Source: Burkholderiaceae bacterium (GTDB lineage: Bacteria > Pseudomonadota > Gammaproteobacteria > Burkholderiales > Burkholderiaceae_C). Taken from it: DNA of 64,000 nt. Positions 1-8,782 of the stretch are shown here, piece by piece (positions within the stretch are counted from its first letter, which is position 1; each line of letters begins with the position of its first letter). Position numbers and translations under genes: made by a program. The notes under the pieces were generated by a model that saw nothing but the letters and a program-made list of their open reading frames with translations, searched no databases and had not been told where the DNA came from. Location of the stretch: positions 1 to 64,000 of the forward strand of contig JAIEMS010000031.1 of NCBI GenBank assembly GCA_019751915.1, written 5' to 3'.

Positions 1-138
1 TACAGTCAGGAGCAGCTCGACGCTATCGCCGATGAAATCAACAACCGCCCCCGCAAGGGTCTGGGGGTACGATCACCGCTGGCGGTCTATAACCAATTGC
101 TCCTGAACGCCTCTCAGCACTCCACCCTCATTCATTAA
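1..138 (+). CDS. IS30-family transposase, C-terminal fragment (5' truncated by window edge)
   Basis: Frame 1 reads YSQEQLDAIADEINNRPRKGLGVRSPLAVYNQLLLNASQHSTLIH*; the INNRPRKxLG...P pattern is typical of IS30-type transposase C-termini. Confidence 0.85.
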   Translation, partial: YSQEQLDAIADEINNRPRKGLGVRSPLAVYNQLLLNASQHSTLIH

Positions 139-173
139 AAACCAGGGTGTTGCACTTCAGTTTTGAATCCGCC
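1..173 (+). mobile_element. Right end of an IS30-family insertion sequence, with presumptive terminal inverted repeat about 141-173
   Basis: Transposase stop at 138 followed by accagggtgttgcacttcagttttgaatccgcc, resembling IS30-family ends; the left end is outside the window so the boundary is not confirmed. Confidence 0.65.
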
Positions 174-221
174 GATTTTTTATTTTCGTAATTAATTATG
201 AAGTAATATGGAAATTTGATA

Positions 222-956
222 ATGAGTCAATTGAAAATATCAATAGTCTCTCTAGGTAGCTTGAAGTATCCAATAAATATGACTTATCTTGAGGGCTGGA
301 AAAGTCGTATTATTAACGTTAGCCATGGAGCTTCAATTGCTCATCTGCCAGATGCCGATGGTAGCAACTGGGAGTACACAAGAGAACAGCTTAGTGGTCT
401 TATAAAGGATGATGGGAATTATAATTTCATTATTGGATTAATTAGTGCTCCATTAGAGCATAACTACTACATGCATCGGCTTGGAGATAAAATTGCAGTT
501 CTTTCTCTTTTTGAAATGGCTGAAATAGTTCGATTATATGATTTTACGATTGAAAATTATATGCTAAGAAATATTTATGAGCTTGCTGTTCTTTATAAAG
601 TAAACAGCACTCTCATTCCTTCTGATATGTATTCATGGGCGCATGATGATGTTAGAGGTTGCCTTTTTGATATGAATGCGAATAAATCAGATATTGTTTT
701 TTCTTTGCATCAGCCGAAAATTTGCCATGCGTGTAATGCGAGAATTCTGTCGAATCAAGTTGATGCAGAATTTTTGCCAGAGCTGTCGAAGGATCTAAAA
801 AAATTAAAGAAATCACTTTATTTTCTCATGGCTGAATGGGTTAAATTGCACCCGGTGTTGGCATTGATTATGGCTGCGTTGTCTGCAACTTCAATTAATT
901 TGATTTCAAGTATTATTTTTGAGAAATCCAAGGCAATTTTTTCATGGCTTGGATAG
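222..956 (+). CDS. Hypothetical protein, AT-rich, with predicted C-terminal hydrophobic segment
   Basis: ORF open through low-GC sequence; ATG at 222 (track start 216 is TTG). C-terminus VLALIMAALSATSINLISSIIF looks like a TM helix; contains CHAC (CxxC). Confidence 0.7.
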   Translation: MSQLKISIVSLGSLKYPINMTYLEGWKSRIINVSHGASIAHLPDADGSNWEYTREQLSGLIKDDGNYNFIIGLISAPLEHNYYMHRLGDKIAVLSLFEMAEIVRLYDFTIENYMLRNIYELAVLYKVNSTLIPSDMYSWAHDDVRGCLFDMNANKSDIVFSLHQPKICHACNARILSNQVDAEFLPELSKDLKKLKKSLYFLMAEWVKLHPVLALIMAALSATSINLISSIIFEKSKAIFSWLG

Positions 957-1006
957 ATGATTCTTATTTAAATAAATAGTTTTTAACTAAACCGATTAAA
1001 CCCACC

Positions 1007-1552
1007 ATGCAAGCTACCCGCCTCGCTATCCCTGATGTTGTCCTGATTGAACCCAAGGTGTTTGGCGACGCCCGTGGTTTCTTTTTTGAGAGTTTTAATC
1101 AACGCGCTTTTAATCAAGCCACCGGCACTAATCACCAATTTGTGCAAGACAACCACAGCCGCAGCGCCAAAGGCGTATTGCGCGGCCTGCATTACCAAGT
1201 CCAACAACCGCAAGGCAAGCTGGTGCGCGTGGTGCAAGGTGCAGTATTTGATGTGGCGGTGGATATTCGCAAAAGCTCGCCCACCTTTGGGCAATGGGTC
1301 GGCGCAGAACTGAGTGCCGATAACCAGCGCCAGCTTTGGGTGCCGCCGGGTTTTGCCCACGGGTTTGTCGTGCTGAGTGAGTCGGTAGAGTTCTTGTACA
1401 AAACCACCGATTACTACGCCCCGCAGTACGAACGCTGCATTGCGTGGAACGATCCGGCATTGGCGATTGATTGGACTTTTGCCGGTACACCGCTGCTCTC
1501 GGCCAAAGATGCCCAAGGTTTGCCACTGGCGCAGGCCGAAGTTTTCCCTTGA
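1007..1552 (+). CDS. rfbC: dTDP-4-dehydrorhamnose 3,5-epimerase
   Basis: RmlC family motifs: FGDARGFFFESFN, QDNHSRSAKGVLRGLHYQ, VPPGFAHGFVVLSE. Confidence 0.95.
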   Translation: MQATRLAIPDVVLIEPKVFGDARGFFFESFNQRAFNQATGTNHQFVQDNHSRSAKGVLRGLHYQVQQPQGKLVRVVQGAVFDVAVDIRKSSPTFGQWVGAELSADNQRQLWVPPGFAHGFVVLSESVEFLYKTTDYYAPQYERCIAWNDPALAIDWTFAGTPLLSAKDAQGLPLAQAEVFP

Positions 1553-1567
1553 GGGTTCAAGCCTGTC

Positions 1568-3484
1568 TCACGGCGTTGCCTTAGTGGGCTGCGTCGTCAG
1601 ATTTGTTTGAACTGCCCGGTACAGCGCCGCCGAACCAAACTGCGCGTTGTCCGGGTCTAGCGAGAACATATTGTGGTTACGGGCCAGCAAAGTCCCGTGC
1701 CAGCGCGGCTCTAAAAAGAACGACAAAAACGCCGCACCCCGCGCGGCGTGTTGGCCCAGCATCTGGCCGACGGCGGGCGCGTCCATCGCCTTGAGCGGGT
1801 GAAACTCCGTCACCCCATAACTGCGTTGCCCAGTGCGGGCATACCAGTGCCCAAAACCGCTGCCATAGGCCGCGTTGCCGTACAAACTGACCCCGAGCCG
1901 GAGCTTGTCGCTCGGTTGCAGCGAGGCTTGAATGGCAAACTTGTGCGCGTCCCAACCGGGGTTGGTAAACGGGATGATCTGGTGGGTGTAGTGCGGGGTG
2001 GATGCCAAGCACGAGCGTGCCACTACACCTTGAAAGAAGCGCAAATAATCCACCACCTGCTGGCCGCGAAAGCGGTGCCACAACACCACCAACGGGTTGT
2101 AGTAGTACGAGGCTTGCTCGGCGGGCCAGTCGATGCTGGCTTGCAAATGGCTGTCTGCCGGGACGCTGGCAGGCAAGGCCTTTTGCGGCTGGGCGTGCGG
2201 TGGCCGCTGCTGCTTGTCCATCAGGTTGATGTGGCGCGTGCCCAGATGCACCAAGCTGCCGGATTTTGGCTCCAGAAAAATATCCAGTTGGTGTTGCCCG
2301 GTCGGTAGCTGTTTGAAATCCATATCCCAGCGCCAGCCGGTATTGGCCGTGCCCAATTCAGGTTTGGATTGCAGCACATCTTGCCGACCTTGGTTGACGG
2401 GCGTTTTGCCGACAAAAACGCCGTTGCGGTAGATGTGTACCCACGCTGGGGCCGCGCCTTCGGCCTGTGGCACAAAGGCCCAGCCAGAAACCGGCAGGCT
2501 ACCGTGGGCAAACGAATCGATGTGTTCGGCGTAGCGTTGCAATGGCTCGGTGCGAATGTCGCGCGAAGGTGGCTGCACCTGCGCAAAATCAGCGTAATCG
2601 GTGCCGAGAATGCGGTTCAGGCGTTCAACCTGCTGGAATTCGTGTTGTAAAAATTGCCGAAACCCTGCCACCGAGGCCGGGCTGTAATCGCTGACACGGT
2701 AACTGCCGCTAAAGCCCATGTCGCGCTCAAAATCAGGAAACAGGTGGTGCAGCTCACCCAACAGCGTTACGCCCTTGATTTTGGCAATATCGCTGGGCGG
2801 CAGTTGGCACAGCGCTTCTAGCAGTGCTTGCGTTGCTTGAACGCGGCGCGCGGTCAGGCTGTTGTCGGTGCGTGCCAGCGTCCAGTTGTAAATCGGGGAG
2901 CCGTAATACTGGCCGGTGGGCATAGGCCCGTCGCGGGTTTGCGCGAGGTTGGCAGCGTCGGCAGCCAAGGCTTTTTCAATCGGTGCATTGCCAGAGAAAT
3001 GCGTCGAGAACAAATACAAAATCAAGGGCCGTGGGGTGCCCTGCACCGTGCGCACGAAGCGATGGAGCCGTTCGCTGTCGATCGCCCAGCCCTGCGGTGT
3101 CTCTTGGAACAATTGCAGCAGCGGCACTGGCAGCGTGTAGCCCAGTGGGTAGGGGCCTTGCGCTGGGCCTGTCGGTTGCAGCGTCGAGAGGGTCGATTCG
3201 ATCAGCGCTGCTGCCGAGCCGTTTGGCCCGGTACAGGTGCGGTTTACATCTTCAGAACTTTCGGCACCTTTGCTGCCTTCGGGCAGGGTAATGCAGGTAT
3301 CTACGACACCCACCATCGGAGCCAGCAACATCGGGCCAGTGGGCGCTCGGGAAGTGGGGCTGTAGCGGGCCAACAGCGCCAGCCCACCGGCTCCAACACC
3401 CAGCGCCAAACAAGCGGCCAAGCCGATGGCAATGGTGGTGGTGTGGGTGGCAGCGCTGTGGCGAGTGGGGGGAGGAGTGTTCAT
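1568..3484 (-). CDS. Putative secreted/membrane-anchored glycoside hydrolase-like protein
   Basis: 638 aa with N-terminal hydrophobic segment; FRQFLQHEFQQVERLNRILGTDYADFAQVQPPSRD resembles the GH42-type segment following the catalytic acid region. Confidence 0.6.
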   Translation of the reverse strand: MNTPPPTRHSAATHTTTIAIGLAACLALGVGAGGLALLARYSPTSRAPTGPMLLAPMVGVVDTCITLPEGSKGAESSEDVNRTCTGPNGSAAALIESTLSTLQPTGPAQGPYPLGYTLPVPLLQLFQETPQGWAIDSERLHRFVRTVQGTPRPLILYLFSTHFSGNAPIEKALAADAANLAQTRDGPMPTGQYYGSPIYNWTLARTDNSLTARRVQATQALLEALCQLPPSDIAKIKGVTLLGELHHLFPDFERDMGFSGSYRVSDYSPASVAGFRQFLQHEFQQVERLNRILGTDYADFAQVQPPSRDIRTEPLQRYAEHIDSFAHGSLPVSGWAFVPQAEGAAPAWVHIYRNGVFVGKTPVNQGRQDVLQSKPELGTANTGWRWDMDFKQLPTGQHQLDIFLEPKSGSLVHLGTRHINLMDKQQRPPHAQPQKALPASVPADSHLQASIDWPAEQASYYYNPLVVLWHRFRGQQVVDYLRFFQGVVARSCLASTPHYTHQIIPFTNPGWDAHKFAIQASLQPSDKLRLGVSLYGNAAYGSGFGHWYARTGQRSYGVTEFHPLKAMDAPAVGQMLGQHAARGAAFLSFFLEPRWHGTLLARNHNMFSLDPDNAQFGSAALYRAVQTNLTTQPTKATP

Positions 3485-3534
3485 GGGGGGGCGTTCAAAC
3501 CGTGCTTGGGGGCCAATGGTGGTGAATTATGGAT

Positions 3535-3588
3535 AAAAATAGGTGCAAGTCCTTATGCTGCCTACGTTGTTAGCTATAAAAATAATAC
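3535..3588 (+). repeat. Dispersed degenerate element, copy G (upstream of gspE)
   Basis: aaaaataggtgcaagtccttatgctgcctacgttgttagctataaaaataatac. Confidence 0.6.
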
Positions 3589-3671
3589 CAAATAGCATCC
3601 CCTAAGCATCCCCTAAGCATCCACTGCCTTCTACAGCAAAATACCTGCCCCGGCTACACTCACGCCCACCC

Positions 3672-5510
3672 ATGACGACACACAACACCCCTTCGAGCAC
3701 TGCCGCACACCACCCGCGTATCGGCGAACTGCTGGTGCAGGCGGGCAAACTCAGCGCCCAGGATCTGGAGCGCGCCCTTGCCGCCCAGCAAGAACTGGAC
3801 ACTGCGCTGGACCAGGCTTCGGTCGCTGACATACCCAACCCACGTATCGGCGAACTGCTGGTAAAGGCGGGGAAACTCAGCGCCCGTGATTTGGAGCGTG
3901 CGCTCTCGGCCCAGCAAGAAATGGGCAACATGCTGGGGCGGGTGCTGGTCAGTTTGGGGCTGGTGTCGGACAACGATGTGGCGCAGGCACTGTCTGCCCA
4001 GTTGGGCATTGCCTTGGTGTCTGCCGATGGTTTTCCCGACCTGATGCCCGAAGTCGAAGGCTTGCTGCCAGAATTTTTACACGCCAACACCGTTTATCCG
4101 CTGCACCTTGAAGACAACGTGCTGGACGTGGCCATGGCTGTGCCGCAAGACGCCTTTGTCATCAAGGCGCTGCGTTTGGCGACGGGCTGCACCATCCGGC
4201 CCCATTTGGCGCTCGAAAGTGACATCGAAAAAGCCTTGGCCGAGCCAGAAGAACACCACCCTGAAGCAGACGATGATGGCTTTGGCGATGGCTCCGACGG
4301 CGGCGATTTTGTCGAACACCTGAAAGACCTCGCCAGCGAAGCGCCGGTGATTCGGCTGGTCAACACCATCATTGGCCGGGTGATTGACCTGCGCGCCTCC
4401 GATATTCACCTCGAACCGTTTGACGATGGCTTGCACGTTCGTTACCGCGTCGATGGCGTGATTCACCCCGGCGAACTGGTGCCGCCGCGCCTGAGTGCCG
4501 CCGTCAATTCGCGCGTCAAATTGCTGGCCCATCTGGACATTGCCGAGCGGCGCTTGCCGCAAGACGGGCGCATCAAAACCCGCGTGAAGGGCCGCGAACT
4601 CGATTTGCGCGTTTCGACCGTGCCCACGGTACACGGCGAAAGCGTGGTGATGCGGGTGCTCGACCGGGCCAGTGTGCGCCTTGAACTCGAAAAAATGGGT
4701 TTCGAGAAAGACACGCTGGAGCGCTTTAACGGACTGCTGGCGCGTCCGCACGGCATTTTGCTGGTCACTGGCCCGACCGGGTCGGGCAAAACCACCACGC
4801 TCTACGCTGCGCTGGCCAAGATTGATGCTTCGTCGCAAAAAATCATCACCGTCGAAGACCCGGTGGAGTACCAACTCGAAGGCATCAACCAAATTCAAGT
4901 GCATGCGCAAATCAACCTGACCTTTGCCAATGCTCTGCGCTCGATCTTGCGCCAAGACCCCGACATCATCATGATCGGTGAAATGCGCGATGGTGAAACA
5001 GCCCAAATTGCCGTGCAGTCCGCGCTGACAGGGCACTTGGTGCTATCAACTTTGCACACCAACACTGCCGCCGGAGCGGTGATTCGGATGCAGGACATGG
5101 GTGTCGAGCGTTACCTCATCACCTCGGCGGTCAATGGTGTGCTGGCCCAGCGGTTGCTGCGAACCCTGTGCAGCCACTGCAAGCAGCCCTATGCACCCAG
5201 CCCAGAAGTGCGCGAGAACACCGGACTGTCGCGGTTTTGTCCGCCCGGCCAACCAATTTACCGGGCGGTGGGTTGTGACAACTGCCGCCAATCGGGTTAT
5301 CGGGGCCGCACGGGTATCCACGAACTCTTGGTGCTCGACGAAACGATGCGCCGCGCCATCATCGACGGACGCGATGCCAATGCCCTCAACACCATCGCTG
5401 CGCAAAGTGGCATGTTGAGTTTGTACGAAGACGGCCTGCGCAAAGTCGCCGCTGGTCACACCACGCTGGACGAGTTGGCCCGCGTGACGCAGGACCAAAC
5501 CGATGCCTGA
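3672..5510 (+). CDS. gspE: Type II secretion system ATPase GspE
   Basis: Walker A GPTGSGKTTTLYAAL, EDPVEYQLEGINQIQVH, LRSILRQDPDIIMIGEMRDGETAQIA, CxxC zinc motifs. Confidence 0.96.
   Translation: MTTHNTPSSTAAHHPRIGELLVQAGKLSAQDLERALAAQQELDTALDQASVADIPNPRIGELLVKAGKLSARDLERALSAQQEMGNMLGRVLVSLGLVSDNDVAQALSAQLGIALVSADGFPDLMPEVEGLLPEFLHANTVYPLHLEDNVLDVAMAVPQDAFVIKALRLATGCTIRPHLALESDIEKALAEPEEHHPEADDDGFGDGSDGGDFVEHLKDLASEAPVIRLVNTIIGRVIDLRASDIHLEPFDDGLHVRYRVDGVIHPGELVPPRLSAAVNSRVKLLAHLDIAERRLPQDGRIKTRVKGRELDLRVSTVPTVHGESVVMRVLDRASVRLELEKMGFEKDTLERFNGLLARPHGILLVTGPTGSGKTTTLYAALAKIDASSQKIITVEDPVEYQLEGINQIQVHAQINLTFANALRSILRQDPDIIMIGEMRDGETAQIAVQSALTGHLVLSTLHTNTAAGAVIRMQDMGVERYLITSAVNGVLAQRLLRTLCSHCKQPYAPSPEVRENTGLSRFCPPGQPIYRAVGCDNCRQSGYRGRTGIHELLVLDETMRRAIIDGRDANALNTIAAQSGMLSLYEDGLRKVAAGHTTLDELARVTQDQTDA
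3717..3920 (+). repeat. In-frame tandem duplication of about 126 bp period in gspE
   Basis: 3717-3794 (RIGELLVQAGKLSAQDLERALAAQQE) and 3843-3920 (RIGELLVKAGKLSARDLERALSAQQE). Confidence 0.9.
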
Positions 5511-6750
5511 TTTTGTTTGGCGCGCCGCCGCCGCCTCTGGCAAGCTCGAAGAAGGGCGCTTAACCGCTGCGAGCAGCGCTGCTGTGCTCAAGCAATTGCG
5601 CGAACGTGGCCTGACACCGCTGCACATCGAAGACGCTGCCAGCGCAGGCGCTGCTGCCCTACACACGGGTGCGGGCACAAGCTTTGCCAAAACCAAAGTA
5701 CGCCAAGCCAAAGGCCCGGTCACAGCGCCCGATGTGTTGGCACTGACCTCGGAATTGGCCATCATGCTGCGCGCTGGGCTGGCGCTGGACAACGCTCTGC
5801 GCGTACTCATCGACATGAGCCACAAACCCAGCGTAGCTGCTTTGATGCAAGGGGTTTTGGATGCCGTCAAAGGCGGTACACCTTTGAGCCGTGCGCTGGC
5901 ACAGCACCGCGCGTTGTTTGGTGATTTTTATATCAACATGATCCGCTCGGGCGAGGCCAGCGGCCAGATGTCGTCGGTACTTGACCGCTTGGTCGAGCAC
6001 ATGGAGCGCCAACGGGCGTTGCGCGACAACGTGATTTCGGCCACCATCTACCCGGCCATTTTGCTGACGGTCGCGGTGCTGTCGCTGGTTGCCATGCTGG
6101 GTTTTGTGGTGCCACAGTTTGAAAAATTGTTCACCGACATGGGCGATGCACTGCCGCTACCGACGCGTCTGGTCATGGGGTTGGGGCAATCCTTTACCCG
6201 CTACGGTTGGTTGATGGGCCTCGTCGCCGTAGGTGGCGGGATGCTGCTGATGCGCTGGTTGCGCTCGCCGGGTGGACGGCAATGGTGGCAATCGCGCTTG
6301 CTGCGCCTGCCGCTGATGGGGACGCTGGCACTGAAATACCAGCTTACGCTGTTTTCGCGCTCTTTGGGTACCTTGCTGGGCAACGGTGTGCCGATGCTGA
6401 CAGCGCTGCACATTGCCACCGAAACCGTCGGTAACACGGTACTGCAACAGGCTCTGGCCCGTGTCTCGCCCATCGTCAAAGAGGGTGGCAAGGTGGTCAA
6501 TGCGATGTCGGCCACCGGCATCTTTGAGCCTTTGGCCATCAACCTGATTCGGGTCGGCGAAGAAACCGGACGCATCGGCCCCATGATGCTCGAATTGGCA
6601 CATATATTGAACCGCGAGGTCGAAACCGGTATCAAACGCCTGCTGACACTGGTCGAACCGGTGCTCATTTTGGTATTGGGTGTGCTGATTGCCGCCATCA
6701 TTATGTCTATCTTGCTTGGAATTTTGTCGATCAATGACCTCGCCGTATAA
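5503..6750 (+). CDS. gspF: Type II secretion system inner membrane protein GspF
   Basis: T2SF domain protein following gspE, e.g. GTPLSRALAQHRALFGDFYINMIRSGEASGQMSSVLDRL, three hydrophobic segments. Confidence 0.95.
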   Translation: MPDFVWRAAAASGKLEEGRLTAASSAAVLKQLRERGLTPLHIEDAASAGAAALHTGAGTSFAKTKVRQAKGPVTAPDVLALTSELAIMLRAGLALDNALRVLIDMSHKPSVAALMQGVLDAVKGGTPLSRALAQHRALFGDFYINMIRSGEASGQMSSVLDRLVEHMERQRALRDNVISATIYPAILLTVAVLSLVAMLGFVVPQFEKLFTDMGDALPLPTRLVMGLGQSFTRYGWLMGLVAVGGGMLLMRWLRSPGGRQWWQSRLLRLPLMGTLALKYQLTLFSRSLGTLLGNGVPMLTALHIATETVGNTVLQQALARVSPIVKEGGKVVNAMSATGIFEPLAINLIRVGEETGRIGPMMLELAHILNREVETGIKRLLTLVEPVLILVLGVLIAAIIMSILLGILSINDLAV

Positions 6751-6778
6751 TTTTCGTTTGCCCAAGGAACCGTCCCCT

Positions 6779-7210
6779 ATGGTGACTATTCGCAAGCCCC
6801 GCAAGTCCTCGCGCGGCTTTACGCTGATTGAGTTGTTGGTCGTTTTGGCCATTCTCACGCTGTTGGCGGGCTTGGTCGGGCCGCGTGTGCTGAACCAGCT
6901 CGGCGGTGCTAAGTCCAAGACCGCTGCTGTGCAAATTTCTGATTTGGACAAATCGCTCGAACTCTTCAAGCTCGATGTGGGCCGTTACCCCAACACCGAA
7001 GAAGGCTTGGATGCGCTGGTCAAACGCCCCGGTAGCATCAATGGCTGGACAGGCCCCTATCTCAAAGGCGGCTTGCCCACCGACCCTTGGGGCCGTGCTT
7101 ACCGCTATGCCAACCCCGGCCCTAAAGGCGGCATTGAAATCCTCTCGCTCGGTGCCGATGGTGCTCCCGGTGGTGAGGGCGAGAACGCTGACATCCGTAA
7201 CACCCCCTGA
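6779..7210 (+). CDS. gspG: Type II secretion system major pseudopilin GspG
   Basis: Prepilin motif RGFTLIELLVVLAILTLLAGLVGPRV and GspG C-terminal motif DPWGRAYRYANPG; real ATG at 6779. Confidence 0.95.
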   Translation: MVTIRKPRKSSRGFTLIELLVVLAILTLLAGLVGPRVLNQLGGAKSKTAAVQISDLDKSLELFKLDVGRYPNTEEGLDALVKRPGSINGWTGPYLKGGLPTDPWGRAYRYANPGPKGGIEILSLGADGAPGGEGENADIRNTP

Positions 7211-7236
7211 ACGTCGCACCTTGCGGCCCATGCACT

Positions 7237-7686
7237 ATGCGGCGTGAGCGTGGCTTTACGCTGATCGAGCTGTTGGTGGTGTTTGCCATCATGGCCCTGC
7301 TGATTGGCGTAGTACCCACGGCTTTTGAGCGCATGCGCGATGCTGCCCACTACCGCGACGTGCTGCGCGGCATGGTGTCCGAGATGCGCTTGGCGCGCCA
7401 GCAAGCTTTGACGGCCCATACCGACGTGCTTTTTACCGTAGATTTGGAGCAGCGCCACTACAGCGCCCAAGGTCGGCCCGTGCGCCCGATTGCGCCACCG
7501 CTGGAGGTGCGCGCTACCGTTGCGGGTACCGAGTTCAGTGGCAGCGGGGCAGCCTCGATTCGTTTTTTGCCCGATGGCGGAGCCACAGGGGGGAGTATCG
7601 AAATTTTGCGACCCTCGGGGGCTGGAACTCGGCTGCGTGTTGATTGGCTTTCAGGTCGCGTCAGTCAGGAAGCGCTGTTGCCGTGA
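7237..7686 (+). CDS. gspH: Type II secretion minor pseudopilin GspH
   Basis: RGFTLIELLVVFAIMALL prepilin motif; position in operon. Confidence 0.88.
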   Translation: MRRERGFTLIELLVVFAIMALLIGVVPTAFERMRDAAHYRDVLRGMVSEMRLARQQALTAHTDVLFTVDLEQRHYSAQGRPVRPIAPPLEVRATVAGTEFSGSGAASIRFLPDGGATGGSIEILRPSGAGTRLRVDWLSGRVSQEALLP

Positions 7687-8102
7687 AGCCAAACGCCTGT
7701 TCGCGCCAGCGCGGTATGTCGCTGCTGGAGTTGTTGGTCGCATTTGCCATCATGGCGATTGCATTGGGCATGCTCTACAAGGCCATCGGTAGCAGTGCGC
7801 GCACGGTTGGCGAAACCGAAAGCTACCAACGTGCGGTGCTGCTGGCCGAGTCCTTGCTGGCCGCACGCGATGCCGTGCCTGCCGAGGGTTGGAAAGAATC
7901 AGGCCAATCGGCCGGTTTCGATTGGCAAGCCAGTAGCCAGCCCTACAGCACCCCGGCCAGCAAGGCCAACCCTGCTGCACCCCAACTCCATGCTGTTGAT
8001 TTGGTGGTGAGTTGGCACGAGCGCGATGCTGTGCGCCGCATTGAATTGCACACCCTGCGCCCACAGCGCAATTTGCCTTCGGGTGCAGGCCCACAACGAT
8101 GA
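7683..8102 (+). CDS. gspI: Type II secretion minor pseudopilin GspI
   Basis: GTG start at 7683; RGMSLLELLVAFAIMAIALGMLYKAIG prepilin motif. Confidence 0.87.
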   Translation: MKPNACSRQRGMSLLELLVAFAIMAIALGMLYKAIGSSARTVGETESYQRAVLLAESLLAARDAVPAEGWKESGQSAGFDWQASSQPYSTPASKANPAAPQLHAVDLVVSWHERDAVRRIELHTLRPQRNLPSGAGPQR

Positions 8103-8782
8103 AGTCGCTGCCCCCTCACCATCCATCCAGAGCGTTGCCGTTGCAGTCGGGTTTTACCCTGATTGAGTTGCTGGTCACTATGGCCCTGCTGTCGCTGTTG
8201 ATGCTGGGCATGGCCTCAGCGCTGCGAACGATGGCCCAAACCGAAGAGCGCGTCGATGGGCGCTTGGCCCGCTCGGATGAGCTGCGCGTTACGACCGGTT
8301 TTATCCGTACCATCTTGGGCCGGGTCTCTGCCCGCAAAACCGTTGCACCGATGAAAGAAGGTGTCAGCCCTTATTTATTTACCGGCGCTGCCGATGCTGT
8401 TGCTTGGGTGGGTGTCATGCCAGCACGTTATGGGGCCGGAGGGCGTTACTTTTTTCGCTTGGCCGTTGAGTCGGTAGAAGGCGTATCGGCACTGGTGATT
8501 CGTTTTACGCCGTGGTCTGATACCACAGCGTTTCCTGACTGGGACACGGCAGACAGCCGTGTGTTGGCACGGGACGTGACACACTTTGCACTGTCTTATG
8601 AAGATGCCCGCCAGCCGGTGCCGACGTGGGTCACGGCATGGCAACGTGTTGATACTTTGCCCGAGCGCATCCAAATTGAGCTGGTCACCAACGCTGGGGC
8701 GTGGCCGTTGTGTGTGGTCGCCATGCGAAGCTTGCCTGCCAGTGAGCGCGGCAGTGGCCGTTTTTCTGCGGGGCCAGAATGA
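8099..8782 (+). CDS. gspJ: Type II secretion minor pseudopilin GspJ
   Basis: SGFTLIELLVTMALLSLLMLGM prepilin motif; 4-bp overlap with gspI and gspK. Confidence 0.87.
   Translation: MKSLPPHHPSRALPLQSGFTLIELLVTMALLSLLMLGMASALRTMAQTEERVDGRLARSDELRVTTGFIRTILGRVSARKTVAPMKEGVSPYLFTGAADAVAWVGVMPARYGAGGRYFFRLAVESVEGVSALVIRFTPWSDTTAFPDWDTADSRVLARDVTHFALSYEDARQPVPTWVTAWQRVDTLPERIQIELVTNAGAWPLCVVAMRSLPASERGSGRFSAGPE

Noticed and set aside
2828-3595. 255-aa plus-strand ORF opposite the GH-like gene
   Set aside because: Gly/Arg/Gln-rich translation typical of high-GC antisense frames.
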